DNA of 64,000 nt, taken from an uncultured Opitutales bacterium. GTDB taxonomy: Bacteria; Verrucomicrobiota; Verrucomicrobiia; Opitutales; Intestinicryptomonadaceae. Location: contig CALXLM010000048.1 in NCBI GenBank assembly GCA_944389195.1, positions 1 through 64,000 on the forward strand, in the 5' to 3' direction. Below the pieces are notes generated by a model. That model made no database searches and was not told the DNA's origin. It saw only the letters and a list, made by a program, of their open reading frames with translations. The translations under genes were made by a program, and so were the position numbers. Positions 59,526 to 64,000 of the stretch are shown here, piece by piece. Numbering within the stretch: the first letter of the stretch is position 1; each line of letters begins with the position of its first letter.

Positions 59526-60152
59526 ATGAAAAATGTTGCTGTCATCGATTACGGGATGGGCAATTTAATGAGCGTTCTAAAGGCGTGGCAACACGTCGGG
59601 GCGGCGTCCCGAATCATATCGTCACCGTCGGAGATTGCCGGTTCGGACATTTTAGTGTTTCCCGGGCAGGGCTGCATCGTGGACGCAATGAGGCTTTTAA
59701 AATCGACCGGCTTCGATTCGGCAATACGGGATTGGATAGCCGCCGACAAGCCGTTTTTCGGGATATGCCTCGGATTGCAGGCGCTTTTCGAATATTCCGA
59801 AGAGGGAGATGTGGAGTGTTTGGGGGTATTTAAGGGGTGCGTGAGGCGTTTCCGCCTCGGAAAAGAATTCAAGGTTCCACACATGGGCTGGAACAGCGTA
59901 AAATTCAACCGGACACCGCGCGGGCGGGCGCTCCTCGACGGCATATCCGACTCCGACCAGTTCTATTTCGTGCACAGCTATTATGTCGAGGCTTCCCAAC
60001 CCGAGATTGTTCTGGGCTCCACTGATTACGGCGGCTGCGTTTTTGCAAGCGCGGTGTTGTCCGGCAACCTTGCGGCCACGCAGTTTCACCCCGAAAAAAG
60101 CCAGTCGATGGGTTTGCGTTTGTATTCCAATTTTCTGTCGGCGGCGCGTTAG
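59526..60152 (+). CDS. hisH: Imidazole glycerol phosphate synthase subunit HisH
   Basis: HisH is the glutaminase subunit that supplies ammonia to HisF in histidine synthesis. From [13 protein letters not shown] the protein has 208 residues, the usual length; the longer upstream frame has no family similarity. The class I amidotransferase triad is visible: the cysteine in [12 protein letters not shown] (about 82-86) and the His/Glu pair in TQFHPEKSQ (about 188). Other his genes, including hisF, are absent from the window, so the pathway is scattered in this genome. Confidence 0.92.
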   Translation: MKNVAVIDYGMGNLMSVLKAWQHVGAASRIISSPSEIAGSDILVFPGQGCIVDAMRLLKSTGFDSAIRDWIAADKPFFGICLGLQALFEYSEEGDVECLGVFKGCVRRFRLGKEFKVPHMGWNSVKFNRTPRGRALLDGISDSDQFYFVHSYYVEASQPEIVLGSTDYGGCVFASAVLSGNLAATQFHPEKSQSMGLRLYSNFLSAAR

Positions 60153-60225
60153 GGATTTTTTTGTTGCAAACCGCGCAAAATCTAAAACATTAGGGAACAT
60201 CGAAGATCCCGATCTAACTACGAAT

Positions 60226-61608
60226 ATGAGCAACCCCGAATCAGCAAAAATAATTTTAGACGAAAAGACCTACGAGTTTCCCGTTGTCGAGGGAACGGAG
60301 GGCGAAAAGGCCATAGACATATCAAAGCTTCGAGAAAAGACGGGGTACATCACTCTTGACGAAGGCTTTGCCAATACGGGAGCGTGCGTAAGCGATATTA
60401 CCTATATCGACGGCGAAAAGGGCAAACTTTGCTACAGGGGGATACCGATAGAGGTTCTTGCCGAAAATTCCACTTTTATAGAAACCGCATACCTTATAAT
60501 TTACGGCGATCTTCCGACACGCAAGCAAATGAGCGCGTTTTCCCAAAAGGTGTTGCGCAACGCGAGCCTGCACGAGGGCATGATGCACTTTTTTGACGGT
60601 GGATTCCCGTTTACGGCGCATCCGATGGCCATATTGTCGTCGCTGTTGAATTCCGTCGGGTGTTATTATCCCAACATGGTGACAAACCATCGGGAGCAGG
60701 ACCTTGAGCATTTTGACGACGCCGCGGCCCTGTTGTTGAGCAAGGTGAGGACGATTGCGGCGATGGCTTATCGAATGAAGAACGGTCTGCCGCTGATTTA
60801 TCCAAAGCGCGATTTGGGATACAGCCAGAATTTCTTGCACATGATGTTTACCGAGCCCTACCACGAATATTATCCGCACGACGATATAACCAAGGCGCTC
60901 GACCTCATTCTGCTTTTGCACGCCGACCACGAGCAAAACTGTTCTACGTCCACCGTTAGAATGGTCGCCAGTTCAGGAGCAAATTTGTTTGCGTCGGTTT
61001 CGGCTGGAGTGTGCGCTCTGTGGGGGCCGCTTCACGGAGGGGCCAACCAGCAGGTTATTCAAATGCTCGAAGAGATTCACAGAAGCGGGGACGACGGAAG
61101 CAAGTTTATAGAATTGGCAAAGCAGGGCAAGGCCAGGCTCATGGGTTTCGGGCACCGCCTTTACAAAACCTACGATCCTCGCGCGAAGATATTGCGCCAG
61201 GCCGCCGAAAAAGTTTTGAAAATAGTCAAATTGAAGGATCCACTTTTGGATATCGCACAGCATCTTGAGGAGAAGGCAAGAAGCGACGAATATTTCGTTT
61301 CGCGCAACCTTTATCCGAACGTGGATTTTTATAGCGGCATTATTTTGAAGGCAATCGGAATGCCGACGGACATGTTTACGGTGATGTTTGCGATAGGCAG
61401 AATGCCGGGGTGGATTGCGCATTGGCGCGAAGTCGCATCTAAAATAAAGGGGAAAATAAACAGGCCTCGGCAGGTGTATTGCGGGTCTCCGATGCGCGAC
61501 TATATAAAGATGCGCTATCGCGAGGGCGAAATCCCTTCCGATTGGGAGTCGGACGAACATAAGTCTTTCGGCGGCGGGTCTTCTGAAAATGCGTCCGCAA
61601 AGGCGTAG
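60226..61608 (+). CDS. gltA: Citrate synthase
   Basis: This TCA-cycle enzyme condenses oxaloacetate and acetyl-CoA. The protein of about 460 residues starts at [13 protein letters not shown]; the upstream frame crosses hisH and is not coding. Family features are [33 protein letters not shown] (N-terminal type II segment), [31 protein letters not shown] (active-site histidine), [24 protein letters not shown] and the aspartate-containing [11 protein letters not shown]. It belongs to the longer type II, hexameric, NADH-sensitive branch. It is monocistronic. Confidence 0.94.
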   Translation: MSNPESAKIILDEKTYEFPVVEGTEGEKAIDISKLREKTGYITLDEGFANTGACVSDITYIDGEKGKLCYRGIPIEVLAENSTFIETAYLIIYGDLPTRKQMSAFSQKVLRNASLHEGMMHFFDGGFPFTAHPMAILSSLLNSVGCYYPNMVTNHREQDLEHFDDAAALLLSKVRTIAAMAYRMKNGLPLIYPKRDLGYSQNFLHMMFTEPYHEYYPHDDITKALDLILLLHADHEQNCSTSTVRMVASSGANLFASVSAGVCALWGPLHGGANQQVIQMLEEIHRSGDDGSKFIELAKQGKARLMGFGHRLYKTYDPRAKILRQAAEKVLKIVKLKDPLLDIAQHLEEKARSDEYFVSRNLYPNVDFYSGIILKAIGMPTDMFTVMFAIGRMPGWIAHWREVASKIKGKINRPRQVYCGSPMRDYIKMRYREGEIPSDWESDEHKSFGGGSSENASAKA

Positions 61609-61705
61609 CGGTTTTTTGCGGTTTTGCGGCCTCGGGCGGCTCCGATTTTTTGCCGGCATTTGCGCGTATTGCGGCGCCGGATTGTGAGTCGCGCGGTTTC
61701 TGTCA

Positions 61706-61740
61706 TAAAAAAAGCCCGCGGACATTTTAGTCCGCGGACT
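61706..61740 (-). terminator. Rho-independent terminator of the second feo operon
   Basis: On the minus strand AGTCCGCGGA and TCCGCGGGCT pair around a 7-base loop and run into seven T residues (plus-strand A run 61707-61713). Confidence 0.85.
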
Positions 61741-61791
61741 TGCAGCGTAATTATGATTAGAAGAAAGTATGGGGAGGGTGCGCGTTCGGCG

Positions 61792-61977
61792 TCAATTACC
61801 GCGTTTGTCGGTATTGCGCTCCCAATGCTTTTTATGCGCGCAGCCGCACGAGTTCGGTTTGCATCCTCCGCAGCATGAACATTCGCCGCTGGCGACTTTT
61901 TTTATTGTCCGCGATATCGCAACGATAGCCGCATAGGCGAGGATAACACCGAATATTACCGATAATACAGTTTCCAT
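61792..61977 (-). CDS. FeoB-associated Cys-rich membrane protein
   Basis: The 61-residue protein has one N-terminal transmembrane helix (VLSVIFGVILAYAAIVAIS) and a basic linker, then CSCCGGCKPNSCGC, the hallmark of FeoB-associated Cys-rich proteins. These small proteins lie beside feoB in many genomes and are thought to handle ferrous iron at the membrane, though their role is not proven. It begins 14 bases after the second feoB and ends at a strong terminator. Confidence 0.88.
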   Translation of the reverse strand: METVLSVIFGVILAYAAIVAISRTIKKVASGECSCCGGCKPNSCGCAHKKHWERNTDKRGN

Positions 61978-61991
61978 CGTTTTCCTTTGTT

Positions 61992-64000
61992 TTATGGGAT
62001 AAGCTTAGTTCCGATGCCAAAAAGCAAGCATGTTTGGTAAACTGCGGCAGTTGCCGCGTAGGCTACTGCAAACAAAGCCAAAGCTTCAACCAGCATCAGT
62101 TTCCATGAATTGAGCTCGCGTTTCATGACAGCCAGAGTTGCAAGGCACGGAATCGACATTAGCGAAAACAGCATTATGCAAAATCCCTGTGCCGGAGTGT
62201 AATTTTTAGCCAAGCGCTCGCGCAGTGTATCCGAATTTTCGTCGGTTTCGCCCTCCGCATAGAGTATTCCGAGTTGCGAGACGAAAACTTCCTTTGCGGC
62301 GAGCGCGCCTATGCTTGCCGTGGTAAGTTTCCAGTCGAATCCTATCGGGGAAAACATTGGTTCCAAAAACTTTCCGATGCGGCCTGACGCCGTGTATTCC
62401 AGCATTTCAGAGCTTTTTTCATTTTCGAGTGCGGCGATGATTCCGTTGATTTTTTCCTCAGGCTCCCCTTTTTCTTTTCCCGTTTTCATCGCTTGTTCGG
62501 CGATGGCGTCGTAGTCTTTTGAAAAAACGGTTTTTTGGGGATAAGTGTTTGCGATGAAGAGTAAAACAGATGTCGCAAGAATTATGGTTCCTGCCTTATG
62601 GAGGTATATTTTCCCCCTGTCCCACATGTGCAGGAGAAGGCTTCTTACGGTCGGGATTCTATAAGGTGGAAGCTCCATCAGATAGATTTCTCCGTCTCCC
62701 TTAAATAGCGTGTTCCGCATTATTTTTGCCGCCAGCAGCGCGACTGCAACACCTATTATATAAATTATCCACATCATTGCAGCCTGATATTCCGCGGCGA
62801 AGAAGGCGGGGATCACAAGCGCATAAATGGGAAGACGCGCGCCGCAACTCATGAGTGGAAGGACCATTATCGTCACGGTTCTGTCGCGCTCAGACTCTAT
62901 GCAGCGCGTGGCCATAATTGCCGGAACATTGCAGCCGAAACCGAGAACGAGCGGTACAAACGAGCGTCCCTGAAGCCCGAACTTTCTCATTATTCCGTCC
63001 ATTATGAACGCGGCGCGCGCCATGTAACCTGAATCTTCGAGAATTGCTATCGCAAAAAACAAAAACAGGATATTGGGCAGAAATACAATCACGCCGCCTA
63101 CGCCGCCTATTATTCCGTCTGTTAACAGCGACCTCCAAAATGGGAGGGTATTTTCGTCCCACGCCGCCTTTACGGAGTCCGACATGAAGCCGAAGGCGGC
63201 TTCTATCCAGTCCATGAACGGCTGGGCGCAGGTGAATGTGAAAAAGAAAGTCAGATAAATTATGATTAAAAAAAGCGGGAATCCGAAAAATTTGTTCGCC
63301 ATTACGGCGTCGATTTTATCGGATATTTCGCGGCGGCGTTCGCGCGAGGCGGATACGGCGCCGGCACAAGCGCCGGCGATCATTGCATAGCGCCTGTCGG
63401 CCATGTAGCTTTCCGGGTCTATGGCGTGTTTTTCGCGCAGGTGGCGCATCTGGTTTAAAGCTTCCGGTTTTGCCTGGTTTAACTCCGGTATTGCCGCAAC
63501 ACACGAGTCGTTTTCAAGCAGTTTGATTGCAAAGAAACGCACCGGTATGTGGCTTATGTTTTTTCCGCCGTATTTTTCCACGGCTTCGGACACTGCCCGG
63601 ATTGCGTCGTCTGTATCCGTGCCGTAAGCCGGCATAGGCCGCGCGCTTCTCGTCTGAAGCTTCAGCGTTTTTGCGATTTTAGACGCAAGCTCCTCGATGC
63701 CGGATCCGGTGCGCCCTATAGTTTGGACAATCGGCGCGCCGAAATATTTTTCAAGTTTGGGCATGTCGAAGGAGAGGCCTTTTTTCTTTGCGTCGTCGCT
63801 CATGTTGAAAGCCAAAACCATCGGTATGCCAAGCTCCGCCAGCTGCGTTGTCAGGTACAGGTTTCTGCGCGGTATTGACGAATCGACTACGTTTATTATC
63901 AGATCGACGCCTTTTTTTGTGAGCTCCGCGAAGGCGATTTTCTCCTCGGGAGATCCCGACGAAAGCGAATATATTCCGGGAAGATCCACGATTTCCACGG
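61992..64000 (-). CDS. feoB: Second ferrous iron transporter FeoB, truncated by the window edge
   Basis: At least 669 residues are visible; the start lies beyond position 64000, so the G1 region is missing from view. G3 VDLPGIYSL, G4 NMSDD, the membrane gate segments (FGCNVPAIMATRCIESERD with the conserved cysteine, MSCGARLPIYALVIPAFF) and a long C-terminal membrane part (LMSIPCLATLAVMK) show a FeoB. It differs clearly from the first FeoB and is paired with the Cys-rich partner, so it represents a separate feo locus rather than a recent duplication. Confidence 0.93.
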   Translation of the reverse strand, partial: VEIVDLPGIYSLSSGSPEEKIAFAELTKKGVDLIINVVDSSIPRRNLYLTTQLAELGIPMVLAFNMSDDAKKKGLSFDMPKLEKYFGAPIVQTIGRTGSGIEELASKIAKTLKLQTRSARPMPAYGTDTDDAIRAVSEAVEKYGGKNISHIPVRFFAIKLLENDSCVAAIPELNQAKPEALNQMRHLREKHAIDPESYMADRRYAMIAGACAGAVSASRERRREISDKIDAVMANKFFGFPLFLIIIYLTFFFTFTCAQPFMDWIEAAFGFMSDSVKAAWDENTLPFWRSLLTDGIIGGVGGVIVFLPNILFLFFAIAILEDSGYMARAAFIMDGIMRKFGLQGRSFVPLVLGFGCNVPAIMATRCIESERDRTVTIMVLPLMSCGARLPIYALVIPAFFAAEYQAAMMWIIYIIGVAVALLAAKIMRNTLFKGDGEIYLMELPPYRIPTVRSLLLHMWDRGKIYLHKAGTIILATSVLLFIANTYPQKTVFSKDYDAIAEQAMKTGKEKGEPEEKINGIIAALENEKSSEMLEYTASGRIGKFLEPMFSPIGFDWKLTTASIGALAAKEVFVSQLGILYAEGETDENSDTLRERLAKNYTPAQGFCIMLFSLMSIPCLATLAVMKRELNSWKLMLVEALALFAVAYAATAAVYQTCLLFGIGTKLIP

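Noticed and set aside
59983-60225. N-terminal extension of citrate synthase
   Set aside because: It overlaps hisH in another frame and lacks family similarity; MSNPESAK at 60226 is the natural start.

Overview
The window reads as a chromosomal segment of a Gram-negative, carbohydrate-degrading bacterium, most likely Verrucomicrobiota of the Opitutae type. This is inferred from a PEP-CTERM surface protein, an OprO/OprP-type porin, lipid A synthesis (lpxB next to a Gfo/Idh gene), a Wza/Wzc exopolysaccharide pair, an AddAB-like nuclease pair and several secreted glycan-active enzymes (GH115-like, GH5, SGNH esterase). No 16S rRNA or other decisive taxonomic marker is present. Coding density is high. 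Most genes lack a Shine-Dalgarno sequence, and several operon-leading genes have a sigma70-like promoter ending only 6-12 nt before the start codon.

Layout. 0-2.3 kb: AT-rich leader and a PEP-CTERM surface protein. 2.3-12 kb (minus): a likely operon of SGNH esterase, AddB-like and AddA-like helicase/nucleases and a GH115-like glucuronidase. 12-15.6 kb (minus): porin and transketolase. 15.7-18.9 kb (plus): polysaccharide export protein and a tyrosine kinase with an unusual Gly/Tyr-rich N-terminus. 19-27.4 kb: mostly single genes, namely an EF-hand membrane protein, a HAD phosphatase, a NifA-like regulator without a GAFTGA loop, a secreted unknown, a histidine-decarboxylase-like enzyme and RsmE. 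27.6-38.3 kb (plus): acyl carrier protein, Gld-type ABC transporter, DUF4340, AsmA-like protein, Gfo/Idh oxidoreductase and LpxB, an envelope-biogenesis block. 38.4-43.8 kb: Tat-exported GH5, MidA-like methyltransferase, RecF, and divergent RuvB with a FAD oxidoreductase. 44.1-53.4 kb (minus): SufS, then a tightly overlapped eight-gene operon in transcription order response-regulator/PP2C phosphatase, RsbW-like kinase, OppD, OppF, OppA, OppB, OppC and a HI0933-type flavoprotein.

53.4-55.2 kb is different: about 1 kb without an intact gene, a small AT-rich SMR exporter (SugE/Gdx type), and tRNA-Gln(CUG). It looks like an acquired and eroded segment at a tRNA. 55.3-64 kb holds two ferrous-iron loci: a DtxR-FeoA fusion regulator with FeoB on plus, preceded by a DtxR-like operator, and a second FeoB (running off the window) with its Cys-rich partner on minus. 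Between them lie a chorismatase/Rid-like protein, HisH and citrate synthase.

The candidates I consider most worth following are the Gly/Tyr-rich tyrosine kinase, the GAFTGA-less enhancer-binding protein, the Rid/chorismatase-like gene inside the iron region, the Gld/DUF4340/AsmA envelope block and the flush promoter/start-codon architecture. No CRISPR array, prophage, intact insertion sequence or rRNA was seen.
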